From Paenibacillus_AA sp045062745 (lineage in GTDB: Bacteria > Bacillota > Bacilli > Paenibacillales > NBRC-103111), in the NCBI RefSeq assembly GCF_045062745.1, contig NZ_JBJGED010000028.1, positions 39,319 to 103,318 on the forward strand: a stretch of DNA of 64,000 nt, read 5' to 3'. Below, one piece after another: positions 50,719-58,430 of this stretch. The notes below the pieces were generated by a model, which was given only the letters and a program-made list of their open reading frames with translations, had not been told where the DNA came from and ran no database searches. The position numbers and the translations under genes are program-made. Numbering within the stretch: the first letter of the stretch is position 1; the number at the start of each line of letters is the position of its first letter.

Positions 50719-51372
50719 ATGCAGGAGGAAGCCGCCATGACGGAGGAGGAGCTGCGCCGCCGGGAGGAGCTGTACGAGGAGCTGGAGCGGGAGCCGGAGT
50801 GTCAGGAGCTGGACGAGAATCTCGAACGCATCACCACGATGGTGTACGAATACAACGAGAAGATCAAGGCCCACTTGAAGGAGGAGCAAGAGAAGCGAAC
50901 GTCCTTGTCGGAACGCATCGCCGATCGGATCGCCGCCTTCGGGGGCAGCTGGACGTTCATCGTGATCTTCGCCACGTTCCTCATCGGCTGGATGATCTGG
51001 AACACGCTGTCGTTCACGTTCCACTTCGACGATCCGCCGTTCATCCTGATGAATCTGGTGCTGTCCTGCCTAGCGGCGTTTCAAGCGCCCGTGATCCTCA
51101 TGAGCCAGAACCGCCAAGCCGCCCGCGACAAGCAGGAGGCGATTATGGACTTCGCCATCAACTACAAGGCGGAGCAGGAGAATCTGGAGCTGAAGCAAAT
51201 TCTGAAGCGGATCGAGCATCGGCTGGAGCAGTTGGAGCAGCTGGAGAGACCCGAACGACTCGATCGACCCGAATCACCCGAACGACCCGAACGACAGGAT
51301 CGCCCGGAGCGACTGAAGAACGAAGCCGTATCCCATGCTGTTTCACCTCGGAAGGGAGCGGGTAATAGGTAA
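50719..51372 (+). CDS. DUF1003 membrane protein
   Basis: This 217-residue protein has an acidic N-terminal coiled region, then RIADRIAAFGGSWTFIVIF and two transmembrane helices (about residues 78-95 and 110-128) of the DUF1003 type. The family stretch RQAARDKQEAIMDFAINYKAE follows, continuing into a helical EQLEQLE segment. The last 30 residues are a Pro/Glu/Arg repeat (RPERLDRPESPERPE). DUF1003 proteins are of unknown function. A SigB-type promoter precedes it. A second SigB-type promoter lies in its last codons and reads into the next genes. The GAGGGAGGG site is 9 bases from the ATG. Confidence 0.88.
   Translation: MQEEAAMTEEELRRREELYEELEREPECQELDENLERITTMVYEYNEKIKAHLKEEQEKRTSLSERIADRIAAFGGSWTFIVIFATFLIGWMIWNTLSFTFHFDDPPFILMNLVLSCLAAFQAPVILMSQNRQAARDKQEAIMDFAINYKAEQENLELKQILKRIEHRLEQLEQLERPERLDRPESPERPERQDRPERLKNEAVSHAVSPRKGAGNR
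51340..51365 (+). promoter_or_regulatory. SigB-type promoter inside the DUF1003 gene
   Basis: GTTTCA-N14-GGGTAA lies within the 3' end of the DUF1003 coding sequence, with the -10 54 bases before the DUF1328 ATG. Confidence 0.78.
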
Positions 51373-51418
51373 CATGAAACACTAATCTGAATATTCAAAC
51401 AAAGAGAGGTGCATTCAA

Positions 51419-51583
51419 ATGTTATCATGGGCTATCGTATTCCTAGTCGTAGCGTTGGTGGCGGGGGTGTTCGGATTCTTCGGAATCGCGGGCGCAGCGG
51501 TCGGGATCGCCAAAATCTTGTTCTTCCTCTTCCTGATCCTGTTCGTCATCTCGCTCATAATGGGCCGTCGCAGAAGCTATTAA
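51419..51583 (+). CDS. DUF1328 small membrane protein
   Basis: This 54-residue protein has two transmembrane helices: MLSWAIVFLVVALVAGVFGF, then IAGAAVGIAKILFFLFL up to RRRSY. This is the DUF1328 (YtjA-like) pattern; its members are stress-linked membrane peptides of unknown function. AAAGAGAGG is 8 bases before the ATG. It is followed 21 bases on by a YflT-type gene, and a SigB-type promoter lies upstream, so the two probably form a stress operon. Confidence 0.88.
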   Translation: MLSWAIVFLVVALVAGVFGFFGIAGAAVGIAKILFFLFLILFVISLIMGRRRSY

Positions 51584-51604
51584 TCACCCGAGGAGGCTAC
51601 GAGC

Positions 51605-51937
51605 ATGGAAACTTACACTAAGTACAGGATTGCATCCAATATGAATGAAGCCCACCGGCAGGTGCAGGAATTCAGCCGGGAAGGCTTCGACCGGGACCAC
51701 ATCTTCGTCCTGACCCACACCAAGGAAGGCACCGACTATGTCGCGGATTCCACAGGAGCCGCCAAGATCGGAGTATCCGAGGAGGGCGTCCTGACGGCGC
51801 TCGCGAACTTGTTCCGCTCCAGAGGGGACGAGCTCCGGGCGAAGATGGAGTCGCTCGACATTCCGCAGGCCGAAGCGGCCCGCCTGGAGGCCGAGCTCGA
51901 CCACGGCAAGATCGTCGTGCTGGCGTCCGAGGACTAA
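51605..51937 (+). CDS. YflT/GSP17M-type general stress protein
   Basis: This 110-residue protein resembles B. subtilis YflT (general stress protein 17M). The family layout is seen: a strand-turn MNEAHRQVQEFSREGFDRDHIFVLTH at the start, and a helical C-terminus ending GKIVVLASED. YflT is SigB-dependent in B. subtilis. It lies 21 bases downstream of the DUF1328 gene, behind the SigB-type promoter at 51340, and is followed by a terminator. AGGAGG precedes the ATG. Its molecular role is not known. Confidence 0.85.
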   Translation: METYTKYRIASNMNEAHRQVQEFSREGFDRDHIFVLTHTKEGTDYVADSTGAAKIGVSEEGVLTALANLFRSRGDELRAKMESLDIPQAEAARLEAELDHGKIVVLASED

Positions 51938-51970
51938 GGTTACAATGCCTCCAGCAGGACGCCGATGAAA

Positions 51971-51999
51971 AGAGGAACGGACATCCGTTCCTCTTTTTT
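51971..51999 (+). terminator. strong rho-independent terminator
   Basis: A 10-bp perfect stem (AGAGGAACGG / CCGTTCCTCT) with a 4-base loop is followed by six T's. It ends the stress operon. Confidence 0.92.
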
Positions 52000-52062
52000 C
52001 CTGTCGCCCGCCCCCCTTATAATGGAGACAGAACCGAATAAGGAATGGGGAGAGGTGCAGCG

Positions 52063-53667
52063 ATGCAAGCGGAGATCCTGATCCACAATGCCATGATTAT
52101 CGACGGAACCGGGCGGGACCGGTACCGGGGGAACGTCTACATCGAAGACGGCCGCATCAAGGCGATCGTACGGGAGGAGGAGTCGGGGGGCGAGATCGCA
52201 GACGCGCAGGTCCGGGAGCGAATCGACGCAGGCGGGCAGATCGTCTGCCCCGGCTTCATCGACTCGCATACGCACTCGGACACGATGCTGCTCTGGGACC
52301 GCCAGCATGCGGCCGGTCTCTGCCAAGGCATCACGACCGAGATTCTCGGGCAGGACGGACTGTCCTACGCCCCCCTCAGCCAGGACAATCGGCACATGTA
52401 CTTCCGCTTCCTCGCCGGACTGAACGGAGCCCCGGACATTCCGCTTGACTGGTCTTCCGTGCTGGAATACCGCATGAAGTTCGACCGGACGGTCGCCATC
52501 AATACGGCTTACCAGGTCCCGCACGGCGCCCTCCGTCTCGAGACCGTCGGGATGCGCGACGTTCCGCTCGTCGGCCCTCACCTCGCCCAGGCTCAGGCGC
52601 TCCTCGCCCGCGGGCTGGAGGAAGGCGCGGTCGCCTTCTCCACCGGGCTCAGCTACTACCCCTGCTCGTTCTCCGATACGGACGAGATGGTCGAGCTGTG
52701 CAAGGTGGCGGCCGCCCACGACAGCGTGTATGTGACCCATATCCGGACGGTGTTCCGGGAGGGGAGGTACGTCGATCCGGTGCTCGAGTCGATCGAGATC
52801 GCCGAGCGATCGGGGGCGAAGCTGCACTTCTCGCATTATCGCACGAGTATCCCGGACGCAGGGCAAGTCCATAAAATCATGAAGGATATCGATGCGGCCC
52901 ATGAGCGCGGGGTGGACGTATCGCTGGAGCTGTATCCGTATCCGTTCGGCAGCGGCTACGTGGTCATCCTGATGCCGCTATGGTGGGCGGTGGACGGCTA
53001 CGACGCGATGCTGGAGCGGCTCGCCGACCGATCGCAGCGGCAGCGGCTGATCGAAGGGATGGAGCGGAACACGATCCCCGTCCGCGGATATTTCACACAT
53101 GTTCCAGGCAACCCTACGTACGTCGGACGGAATTTCAAGGATGTGGCCCAGGAGCGGGGACAATCGGTTCCCGATATGCTATGCGATCTGCTTCTCGAGG
53201 AGAAGCTGGAGGTCGGCTTCATTGACGCCGACGACGCGATTTTCCAATCGGACGAAGGCTGGGACCGGTTCAATCGGGACTGCCTCGAGCTGCTGTCGCG
53301 GCCCTACTACATGGTCGGCTCGGACAGCATTCCCGTAGGCCCGAACCCGCATCCGCGGGGCTTCGGGACGTTCCCGAGGCTGCTGCGGTTCAGCCGCGAG
53401 TACGAGTTCCGGCTGGAGACGATGATCAACCGGATGACCAAGGTGCCGGCCGACCGGTTCGGCTTGCATGATCGAGGCGAGCTCCGGGTTGGTTACGCCG
53501 CGGATCTGGTTATTTTCGACCCGGACCGGGTTACGGACACGGCTACGTACCGGCTGTCGCGAAGCGGGCCGATCGGCATCACCCATGTGTTGGTGAACGG
53601 TCAGGTAGCGGTTCGCAATGAGAAGCCGACGGCCGTATTCGCGGGCCGGGCGCTCGCACGAGGGTGA
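52063..53667 (+). CDS. N-acyl-D-amino-acid deacylase-like amidohydrolase
   Basis: This 534-residue amidohydrolase resembles D-aminoacylases. The metal motif is CPGFIDSHTHSD; further conserved segments are CQGITTEILGQDGLSYAP, FSTGLSYYP, YVTHIR, LHFSHYR and the late catalytic Asp in MVGSDSIP. The typical C-terminal PADRFGLHDRGELRVGYAADLVIFDPD is intact. ATG 52063 follows GGGAGAGG. A TATAAT lies at 52018-52023, right after the terminator, without a good -35. The natural substrate is uncertain; some relatives act on dihydropyrimidine or N-acyl amino acids. It sits 34 bases upstream of a DUF1904 gene. Confidence 0.9.
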   Translation: MQAEILIHNAMIIDGTGRDRYRGNVYIEDGRIKAIVREEESGGEIADAQVRERIDAGGQIVCPGFIDSHTHSDTMLLWDRQHAAGLCQGITTEILGQDGLSYAPLSQDNRHMYFRFLAGLNGAPDIPLDWSSVLEYRMKFDRTVAINTAYQVPHGALRLETVGMRDVPLVGPHLAQAQALLARGLEEGAVAFSTGLSYYPCSFSDTDEMVELCKVAAAHDSVYVTHIRTVFREGRYVDPVLESIEIAERSGAKLHFSHYRTSIPDAGQVHKIMKDIDAAHERGVDVSLELYPYPFGSGYVVILMPLWWAVDGYDAMLERLADRSQRQRLIEGMERNTIPVRGYFTHVPGNPTYVGRNFKDVAQERGQSVPDMLCDLLLEEKLEVGFIDADDAIFQSDEGWDRFNRDCLELLSRPYYMVGSDSIPVGPNPHPRGFGTFPRLLRFSREYEFRLETMINRMTKVPADRFGLHDRGELRVGYAADLVIFDPDRVTDTATYRLSRSGPIGITHVLVNGQVAVRNEKPTAVFAGRALARG

Positions 53668-53700
53668 GATAGCGGGGACACAAAAGGAGTGGAGAGCGGG

Positions 53701-54030
53701 ATGCCGCATCTGTTAGTAAGAGGGATAACGGTAGAGCAAATGAGCCGGATCAGCACGCCGGTCGTCGATCAATTGGCGGAGGCGTGCTCGTGCGGCAGAG
53801 ACAATTTCATGATCGACTGCCTTCCGGTCGTGTCGGTGTTCGACGGGAAGCAGGTCGACCCGTATCCGTTCATCGAGGTCGCCTGGTTCGAACGGGGGGA
53901 CCCGATTCGCGATCGGGTGGCGGCCATCTTGACCGAGCATGTGCACAGTCTCGGCATCGCCGAGGTAGAGGTCGCCTTCCGCACATATCGCGAGGACAGT
54001 TATTACATCAATGGAGTTCGCTGCGATTGA
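53701..54030 (+). CDS. DUF1904 tautomerase-fold protein
   Basis: This 109-residue protein of the DUF1904 family has a tautomerase/MIF-like fold. The protein begins MPHLLVRGIT, so Pro2 becomes N-terminal after Met removal, as in 4-oxalocrotonate tautomerases where Pro1 is the catalytic base. FIEVAWFERGDPIRDRVA resembles the following strand-helix unit. An earlier in-frame start at 53689 would bury this proline. The neighbouring amidohydrolase suggests small-molecule breakdown. The 3' end overlaps the false upstream extension of the EcsC frame only. Confidence 0.82.
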   Translation: MPHLLVRGITVEQMSRISTPVVDQLAEACSCGRDNFMIDCLPVVSVFDGKQVDPYPFIEVAWFERGDPIRDRVAAILTEHVHSLGIAEVEVAFRTYREDSYYINGVRCD

Positions 54031-54097
54031 CCCGTTGCTTGCATCCAAACCGCCTCCATTGCGTATAGCATTACAGCGAAGAGAAGGAGTGGAACGG

Positions 54098-54928
54098 ATG
54101 GAAACTAGAGCGCAGCTGGAAGCGGAACTTGTACGAATCCAGGAATGGGAGCGCGAGCAGAAGGATCTCTGGTTCTGGGAGAAGCTCGGACGGCTGCCTT
54201 TCCTGCTGTTGGACCGAATTACCCCGAAGTTCGTGCAGGAGAAAATAGGGCTCGCCTTGAACGAGTTAGGCAGCTACGTCCAGACCGGGGGCCAATACCT
54301 CATCTCCGAGAGGTCGATACTCGACAAGCTGAAACAGGAGTCGGACGCGGACCCTTCGGCCCCGATCACGATGGCGCAGGCGGCGGGGCTGCCGCTCGCG
54401 GTGATGGACCGGGTGGCGGACGATCTCAGCGGCACCCGCTCCCGGCTCGCCGCCGTTCAGGGGGCCACGACCGGCATAGGCGGGATCTTCACGCTCGCGA
54501 TCGACATTCCCGCGCTGCTCGGGATGTCGCTCAAGGTGCTGCAGGAGATCGCCCTCTGCTACGGCTACGACCCGAAGGAGAAGCAGGAGCGTATCTTCGT
54601 CGTGAAGTGCCTGCAGTTCGCCTCGTCGGATATCGTAGGGAAGCGGGCCGTGCTCGAGGATCTGGACGCCTTCACCGAAGCCGCAGGCCGCCAGCAGGTC
54701 GTCTCGCAGCTGCAGGGCTGGCGGGAGGTCATCATGACGTACCGCGACAATTTCGGCTGGAAGAAGCTGTTCCAGCTCGTGCCGATCGCCGGTATCCTGT
54801 TCGGCGCGATGATCAACAAAGGAACCGTCCAGGATGTAGCCGAGGCCGGCAAAATGCTGTACCGCAAGCGGAGAATCCGGGAGCGGATGGCCCAGTTGGA
54901 CGCCCAAAGTAACGGAGCAGCGAAGTAA
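54098..54928 (+). CDS. EcsC family protein
   Basis: This 276-residue protein of the EcsC family is associated with ABC transporter/secretion functions in B. subtilis, though its own role is unclear. Family-type residues are seen in EWEREQKDLWFWEKLG at the start and TGIGGIFTLAIDIPALLGMSLKVLQEI in the middle, a hydrophobic, possibly membrane-associated stretch. GAAGGAG precedes the ATG at 54098; the upstream in-frame ATG at 54011 overlaps the DUF1904 gene and has no site. No ecsA or ecsB gene is near. A small hairpin (CCCCTAACAGGGG at 54953-54966) lies downstream. Confidence 0.88.
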   Translation: METRAQLEAELVRIQEWEREQKDLWFWEKLGRLPFLLLDRITPKFVQEKIGLALNELGSYVQTGGQYLISERSILDKLKQESDADPSAPITMAQAAGLPLAVMDRVADDLSGTRSRLAAVQGATTGIGGIFTLAIDIPALLGMSLKVLQEIALCYGYDPKEKQERIFVVKCLQFASSDIVGKRAVLEDLDAFTEAAGRQQVVSQLQGWREVIMTYRDNFGWKKLFQLVPIAGILFGAMINKGTVQDVAEAGKMLYRKRRIRERMAQLDAQSNGAAK

Positions 54929-54966
54929 ACAAATAACCAAATAACGAAACGACCCCCTAACAGGGG

Positions 54967-55023
54967 TTGACATCGCCACCTAATTTGATTAACATCTAAT
55001 TAAACATAATTTTAATTAGATGT
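54967..55023 (+). promoter_or_regulatory. promoter overlapped by a perfect 13-bp inverted repeat
   Basis: TTGACA (54967-54972), 17 bases, TAACAT (54990-54995) form a SigA-type promoter. A perfect inverted repeat ACATCTAATTAAA-N6-TTTAATTAGATGT (54992-55004 and 55011-55023) overlaps the -10 and the start point. This is the usual place for an autorepressor, and the next gene encodes an ArsR-type repressor. Confidence 0.82.
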
Positions 55024-55057
55024 GTTTATATTTCCTGGGAAAGGAGCGATCCGCCCG

Positions 55058-55678
55058 ATGCAATTGGACAAAATCGTCAATTACCACAAGGCGCTGGCCG
55101 ACCCGACCCGCATCAAGCTGCTGCTGCTGTTGGCCGACGGGGAGCTGCACGGCCAAGCGCTGGCCGAGAAGCTGTGCGTCTCGACGGCGACGGTGACGCA
55201 TCACGCGGCTAAGCTGCGCGAGGCGAGCCTCATTCATGAACGGCGGGAGAAGAACACGATTTACTTTTCGCTGAACGAATATTTCCTCCGGGGGAACGCG
55301 AATGCCGTGCTCGATCTAATTTTCAGAAGGAAAGGAGAAGGTCAGGAGATGCAGGAGACGAACGAGTCCAACAAACTCGAGAGCGACGCGCGGCTCAAGC
55401 AGTCGGTGCTGCGCAATTTTTTCACCTCCGAGGGCAAGCTGAAGCATATTCCGGCGCAGCTGAAGAAGAAGCTGATCGTCCTGGAGCACATGGCGTCGCA
55501 GCTCGAGCGGGGGCGTGCATATCCGGAGAAGGAGCTGAATGCGTGGATCAAGCAGTTCCACGAGGATTTCGCCACGCTCCGTCGAGAGCTCATCATGCAC
55601 CAGTACATGTACCGGGAGAAGGAAGTGTACGAGCTGAATCCTCCCGAGCTGTGGACCCGATGGGAGGCGCTCCGCTGA
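55058..55678 (+). CDS. ArsR-type HTH regulator with DUF2087 domain
   Basis: This 206-residue regulator has an N-terminal ArsR winged helix (KALADPTRIKLLLLLADGELHGQALAEKL, then recognition helix VSTATVTHHAAKLREASLI) and a C-terminal DUF2087 domain (LKHIPAQLKKKLIVLEHMA through NAWIKQFHEDFATLRRELI). No metal-ligand CxC pair is seen in the ArsR part, so metal sensing is unlikely. The ATG at 55058 is 12 bases after AAGGAG. It presumably binds the inverted repeat that overlaps its own promoter. No obvious target gene is adjacent. Confidence 0.9.
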   Translation: MQLDKIVNYHKALADPTRIKLLLLLADGELHGQALAEKLCVSTATVTHHAAKLREASLIHERREKNTIYFSLNEYFLRGNANAVLDLIFRRKGEGQEMQETNESNKLESDARLKQSVLRNFFTSEGKLKHIPAQLKKKLIVLEHMASQLERGRAYPEKELNAWIKQFHEDFATLRRELIMHQYMYREKEVYELNPPELWTRWEALR

Positions 55679-55731
55679 GCAACGCACGAACCCGGACTGG
55701 GCTACCCAGCGTGTGTAAGGTGATGACACAA

Positions 55732-55895
55732 CGTTATTCGTCCCGATACGATCAAATCTTGAAAAATAGCGGTCTGAGCTAGCGTTATTCATACGTCTAG
55801 GCCAAAAAAGGGCAGGTCAAGGGCAATAGCGTGATGCCAAATCTTTATTTTTTCACAATGGGTTGGATTTGACGAATAGCGTTATGCGGTAATGT
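55732..55895. repeat. cluster of short CGTTATTC / GAATAGCG repeats
   Basis: Within the 279-base gap 55679-55957 the octamers CGTTATTC (55732, 55783) and AATAGCG (near 55765, 55825 and 55875) recur. They could pair by G-U in RNA. No gene was recognised there; the rest is A/T-rich sequence ending in a terminator hairpin. Confidence 0.45.
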
Positions 55896-55915
55896 TATTG
55901 TCAGGAGCAACAAAA

Positions 55916-55950
55916 AACTTCCAGCCCATTCCAATGGCGGGCTGGAAGTT
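55916..55950 (-). terminator. terminator of the ABC importer operon
   Basis: A 12-bp stem (AACTTCCAGCCC / GGGCTGGAAGTT) with an 11-base loop is followed on the minus strand by TTTTTTG. It is just beyond the binding-protein gene's stop. Confidence 0.92.
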
Positions 55951-55957
55951 TCCTCGT

Positions 55958-57487
55958 TTACTTACCGTTCTTCTGGGCGTACGCGTCGTTCATTTCTTTA
56001 ATAATTTTCTGCAGATCCCCGTCTTTCTTCAAATTGGCGATGAACGCGTCGTAGGCTTCAATCTTCTCTTGGCCTAGGATGACCTTCACCCGCATGTCGT
56101 CGACTTTCTTCTTGATATCCGGCCACAGCTTCGCATTCGACTCCGAGAAGAGACCGACCGAAGGATCTTTGGGCGCCGCCTGTTCCCGCTCGGTGTACAC
56201 TTTCTTGTTCAACTCGTAAAAGTCGCTCGGGATCCCCGGCACCAGCGTAACGAGGTCGTTGCTGTTCAGCATATAGATCCCCATGAAATTGCCGTCCAGC
56301 AAATCTTGGGCGAACTTCTCGGTCGTCTTCTTCAAACCGTTCGTTTCCGTGTAGTGCGTGTCCTTCACACCGTAGTTCGCAAGCGTATTGCCCTCCGAGC
56401 TGAAGCCGTAATCCATGAAAGCGAGCAGCTTCTTCACCTTGTCCTCCGGCACTTTCTTCGGAATCGCGAAGGCGCCGTAGAAGCCGGACGTGGCGATCGT
56501 GAACTTGTTGCCTTGCGGCCCTTTCACATAAGGCATCGGCACCATGGCGGCGTTCGGATTCGACTTGCGCAGCTCCTCGGTGAATTTCCACCCGTTGTTC
56601 ATCGCGTATCCCGCAGAGCCGGCTTTGCCGCTGTTGACCGCTTCATTGATATTGGAGAGCTTCAGAATCGAGAAGTCCTTGGAGATCAGCCCCTCGTCGT
56701 ACAAGCCCTTGATGTAGAGCAGAGCTTCGCGGGAAGCATCCTCGGTTATATTCGGGGTAAGCTTGCCGTCCTTCTCTTTCCACTCGCCGTTCGTGTTGTT
56801 GTACGTATTATAGATGAAATTGAGCGAGCCGGCCGTTGCCGCATATCCCGTCGTATCCTTCTGGCCGTTGCCGTCCGGATCGTTGTTCACGAACGCCTTC
56901 AGCGCGGCTTTGAATTCCTCGAGCGTCTCCGGCATCTTGAGGTTCAGCTTGTCGAGCCAATCCTTGCGGATGAGGGGGAACAAGCCGCCGCCCACGATCG
57001 GATACGGTCTCGGGATGACGAAGTTTTTGCCGTTAATCTTGGAGTTCTCCCAGGCGTAGGCCGGAATGTTTTTGAAATTCGGATAATCCTTCAGGAACGG
57101 GGTCAAATCCCAGAATGCGCCTTGGGCGACCATGCTGCGGAATTGCGCCAAATTCAGGTCTTCCAGGTACATCAGGTCCGGAATATCGCCGGAGGCCAGC
57201 GTTACGTTCGTCTTCTCGATGATGTTGTTCGGCGATACCCAGGTAATGTTCAGCTTTGTGTTCGTCCGTTTCTCGATTTCTTTCCACAAGAAGTTGTTCT
57301 GGTCCGAGAATTGCGCCCCGTAGTTGATGACCATCAAGCTGACATCGGTCGGAGCGCCGGTCGTTCCCCCGGCATTACCCGTCTTGGCCGGCTCATTTTT
57401 CGTGCCACCGCAGCCGCTTAGCAGCACGGCGGTCGCGAGTCCGACGGTTGAGAGGGTGTAAAGCGCTTTTTTCCCCTTTTGATTCAT
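55958..57487 (-). CDS. Lpl-type solute-binding lipoprotein
   Basis: This 509-residue extracellular binding lipoprotein has a signal peptide that ends at a good lipobox LLSGC (Cys26). The mature protein has the type-2 periplasmic-binding fold of the LplA-like oligosaccharide binders, with IPDLMYLEDLNLAQFRSMVAQGAFWDLTPFLKD and NPDGNGQKDTTGYAA (a Ca-like loop seen in this family). It is the last gene of the minus-strand operon, behind two permease genes, and delivers the sugar to them. The substrate cannot be assigned. Confidence 0.92.
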   Translation of the reverse strand: MNQKGKKALYTLSTVGLATAVLLSGCGGTKNEPAKTGNAGGTTGAPTDVSLMVINYGAQFSDQNNFLWKEIEKRTNTKLNITWVSPNNIIEKTNVTLASGDIPDLMYLEDLNLAQFRSMVAQGAFWDLTPFLKDYPNFKNIPAYAWENSKINGKNFVIPRPYPIVGGGLFPLIRKDWLDKLNLKMPETLEEFKAALKAFVNNDPDGNGQKDTTGYAATAGSLNFIYNTYNNTNGEWKEKDGKLTPNITEDASREALLYIKGLYDEGLISKDFSILKLSNINEAVNSGKAGSAGYAMNNGWKFTEELRKSNPNAAMVPMPYVKGPQGNKFTIATSGFYGAFAIPKKVPEDKVKKLLAFMDYGFSSEGNTLANYGVKDTHYTETNGLKKTTEKFAQDLLDGNFMGIYMLNSNDLVTLVPGIPSDFYELNKKVYTEREQAAPKDPSVGLFSESNAKLWPDIKKKVDDMRVKVILGQEKIEAYDAFIANLKKDGDLQKIIKEMNDAYAQKNGK

Positions 57488-57521
57488 GTAATCCAGTCCT
57501 CCTCAACATAATTGTATAAGC

Positions 57522-58397
57522 TCATCCCTTGACAGAACCGACCATGGCCCCTTTGGCAAAGTGCTTCTGCAGGAATGGATACACCAGCATGATGGGCAGC
57601 GTGGCGATCATGACGGCGGCCATCTTCAGCGTCTCCGGCGGCATGCGCACCTGGGACGCGATCTGAGTGGAAGCCCCGCCTACCGCGGTCATCGGGTCGA
57701 TCAGCATTTGCTGGAGCAGTACCTGCAGCGGCCACTTCGTATGGTCGTTCAGGTAGATGACGGCGCTGAAGAACGTGTTCCAATAGCCTACCGCGAAGAA
57801 CAGCCCGAAGGCAACGAGCGCCGGCAGCGACAGAGGCAAGATGATGCGGAAAAAGATGCCGAGCTCGTGGGCGCCGTCGATTCGGGCCGCCTCTTCGAGA
57901 CTGTCGGGGATGCTGTCAAAAAAGCCTTTCATAAGCAGGATGTACCAACCGCCCGTCAAGGCCGGAATAATGAGCGACCAGATGCTGTTGATCATGCCGA
58001 GCCCCTTGACCACCATATAAGACGGAATCATGCCGGCCTGAAGGATAGTCGTCAGGAAGATGAGCAGCATGAGCGTCCGCCGGAACCGCAACCGCTTCCG
58101 CGAGATCGCATAGGCGAGCCCGGAGCTGACGAGCAGGCTGAGCAGGGTACCGACCGTCGCCAGGAAGCCGCTGACCTGGATGGAATTCAGGAACGCGGGC
58201 GTAGACATTAAGTACTTGTAGGCGCCGAGCGTCCAGTGGTCGGGTAGTAGGATGAACGGCTTCTGGTAGTACTCGGTAGGGTCGGTGAACGATACGATGG
58301 CAATGTAGTAGAACGGAAACAAGCAGGTTACGCCGAGCAGCAGCAGGAAAGCGATATTGAAGCCGTTAAACAGGCGCTCGCCCCGGGATAATTTCAT
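57522..58397 (-). CDS. carbohydrate ABC permease (LplC/YtcP type)
   Basis: This is an inner-membrane permease of 291 residues with six transmembrane helices. The EAA loop that contacts the ATPase is visible in SLEEAARIDGAHELGIFFRI followed by ILPLSLP. It is of the LplC/YtcP subfamily paired with LplB-type partners. It lies 33 bases downstream of the LplB-type gene. No ATPase gene is present, which is usual because a shared MsmX-type ATPase serves such importers. Confidence 0.93.
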   Translation of the reverse strand: MKLSRGERLFNGFNIAFLLLLGVTCLFPFYYIAIVSFTDPTEYYQKPFILLPDHWTLGAYKYLMSTPAFLNSIQVSGFLATVGTLLSLLVSSGLAYAISRKRLRFRRTLMLLIFLTTILQAGMIPSYMVVKGLGMINSIWSLIIPALTGGWYILLMKGFFDSIPDSLEEAARIDGAHELGIFFRIILPLSLPALVAFGLFFAVGYWNTFFSAVIYLNDHTKWPLQVLLQQMLIDPMTAVGGASTQIASQVRMPPETLKMAAVMIATLPIMLVYPFLQKHFAKGAMVGSVKG

Positions 58398-58430
58398 GAC
58401 CGATTCCCTCCTATTCTGTACAAATGTGGG

